DNA from: Polymorphobacter_B sp038225475
GTDB lineage: Bacteria; Pseudomonadota; Alphaproteobacteria; Sphingomonadales; Sphingomonadaceae
Direction: 5' to 3'
NCBI GenBank assembly: GCA_038225475.1
Contig: JBBRRA010000013.1
Span: forward strand, 1 to 60,162
DNA length: 60,162 bases
Part shown: positions 59,169-60,162 of the stretch, in pieces
Position numbering within the stretch: position 1 is the first letter of the stretch
Layout: each line of letters starts with the position of its first letter
Notes under the pieces: generated by a model
The model's input: the letters and a program-made list of their open reading frames with translations, nothing else
What the model was told of the DNA's origin: nothing
Databases searched by the model: none
Translations under genes and position numbers: made by a program

Positions 59169-60162
59169 GGCTGAGGCCCTGATCTTGGAGGGCGATGCGG
59201 AAAGCATCCCAAAGGGTTCGGAAATCACTGGGTATCGGATCGGCGCCGGTATCGTTGCCGGCCTCCAATCGCGTCATCAGGCGTTCGATCGCATGAAGTC
59301 TTTCGCCTCCACGACACAAGGCGCGAACCATATCTTCCAGGAACGGCGCGTCGTCGACGGCACTTGCCCAGGCCGTGCTGCCGGAACCCTCCTGCGCCGC
59401 CAAGGCAGCGCCGAATGGATCGCCGAGGTCTGACAACAGGAGCCGCAGATAGCGAAAGAACGCATCTCGGCTGTCGATCACCCAGCGAAGAATGGCGGCA
59501 TGGCGTTCGGGCGGAAGGCCTTCCATCACCAGACTGGTGCTGAACAGGGCTGACACCTGGGCACTGTCTGCGGTCACCCGAAAGGCCAGAAAGCGGGTGA
59601 GGTCGACGATCGGCATGGCACCGAGATCGACGGCCGTTCCGGCGCGAAGGGCATCCAGAACATCACTGGCATGGCCGTCTCCTCGGGTGATGGGCCAGAC
59701 CTGCAGCAAGGCGATGCCGTCAAGCGGCAACGCCTCCGTGGGAATGAGCCAGACGCGCCACGGGTGCGCATCGCCGTCAATGCTCTCGATCCGCTCACAG
59801 CGCAGGCGCAATCCACCGCGGCACAAGGCGCGGCGTGCGTCGTCGAGCCGGGCCTCTGCGGCGATGGTGGCGGGATCGATGGGTTCGAGCTCGCTGGCAA
59901 CGAAGGTGCGGGTGAGGCGCCCAAAGCCCTTCTCGCCCATGATCTGCTCGACGCTGCCGACCTTTGATCGCTTGCCTCTGAGCGAGGCGAAGAGCTCCAC
60001 ATTGTTGCCCGACAGAAGGGCGGGACGCGTCGCATTGCCGGATCCAATCGTCAGGATCGTGTCCCAGCCCGTCTCGGCGATGAACGCCTTGGCGTGTAGT
60101 CCCTGAAGCGCGCTGGTAGAGACCTCCTCGCCGTCTTCGCTGGCGGCCATTTCGTCGAGGAC
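59158..60162 (-). CDS. PLD-like nuclease domain protein (truncated by window)
   Basis: At least 335 residues; the frame runs off the window end, so the N terminus is missing. An HKD-type half-site is visible close to the visible start: LHAKAFIAETGWDTILTIGSGNATRP, with H-x-K and the GSxN motif, Glu instead of Asp in the third position, followed by NNVELFASLRG. The rest is an unrecognised helical region (about 270 residues). PLD-fold nucleases of this kind often partner with helicases in restriction and defence systems. It lies upstream of, and overlaps, the helicase gene. Confidence 0.8.
   Translation of the reverse strand, partial: VLDEMAASEDGEEVSTSALQGLHAKAFIAETGWDTILTIGSGNATRPALLSGNNVELFASLRGKRSKVGSVEQIMGEKGFGRLTRTFVASELEPIDPATIAAEARLDDARRALCRGGLRLRCERIESIDGDAHPWRVWLIPTEALPLDGIALLQVWPITRGDGHASDVLDALRAGTAVDLGAMPIVDLTRFLAFRVTADSAQVSALFSTSLVMEGLPPERHAAILRWVIDSRDAFFRYLRLLLSDLGDPFGAALAAQEGSGSTAWASAVDDAPFLEDMVRALCRGGERLHAIERLMTRLEAGNDTGADPIPSDFRTLWDAFRIALQDQGLSHGG

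Overview
The window is GC-rich bacterial DNA from an alphaproteobacterium, most probably Sphingomonadales. I infer this from the PEPxxWA-type CTERM sorting signal, the sphingomonad-style TonB-dependent receptor, the NDUFS6-like zinc-finger protein, and the uninterrupted str-S10-spc-alpha ribosomal cluster with adk directly after secY. No tRNA, rRNA or CRISPR array was seen.

1-25.8 kb is a chromosomal housekeeping and envelope region. On the minus strand a glnK-amtB nitrogen operon has a clear sigma-54 promoter and an intrinsic terminator, next to a patatin-like lipase/DUF2007 pair and tldD. Then come a PEP-CTERM exported protein, an exported protein translationally coupled to a zinc-finger protein, a TonB-dependent receptor, an orphan ABC ATPase overlapping nadB, a subtilisin autotransporter, an MgtC/DUF4010 membrane gene broken by an apparent one-base frameshift, polA, a DoxX protein, secA, a YbjQ/membrane protein/lipoprotein trio, a UDP-glucuronate-decarboxylase-like SDR enzyme and a glycosyltransferase.

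25.8-44.7 kb is the translation supercluster on the plus strand: rpsL-rpsG-fusA-tuf, rpsJ to rpsQ, rplN to rplO, secY-adk, then rpsM-rpsK-rpoA-rplQ. Most genes overlap or abut. Breaks in transcription are visible: a sigma-70-like promoter before rpsL, a strong UUCG-loop terminator between tuf and rpsJ, a hairpin between rplO and secY, and a promoter with a structured leader before rpsM. A methyltransferase/thioesterase pair, a Gly/Tyr-rich exported protein and guaA follow.

48.1 kb to the window end is a genomic island that starts exactly at the 3' end of guaA, a known island integration hotspot. It holds a tyrosine integrase preceded by four copies of a 9-bp repeat (probable arm sites), an AlpA-type regulator, a probable DNA-binding regulator with a palindrome across its start codon, and a coupled three-gene cassette (large serine recombinase, ParB, RepB-like ParB; no ParA). 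Next is a HipA kinase carrying an AbiEi-like N-terminal domain, with two 35-bp palindromic operators immediately upstream, then a convergent operon of a SNF2-like helicase and a PLD-like nuclease that runs off the window. The HipA fusion and the helicase/PLD pair look like defence cargo and are the best candidates for something undescribed.
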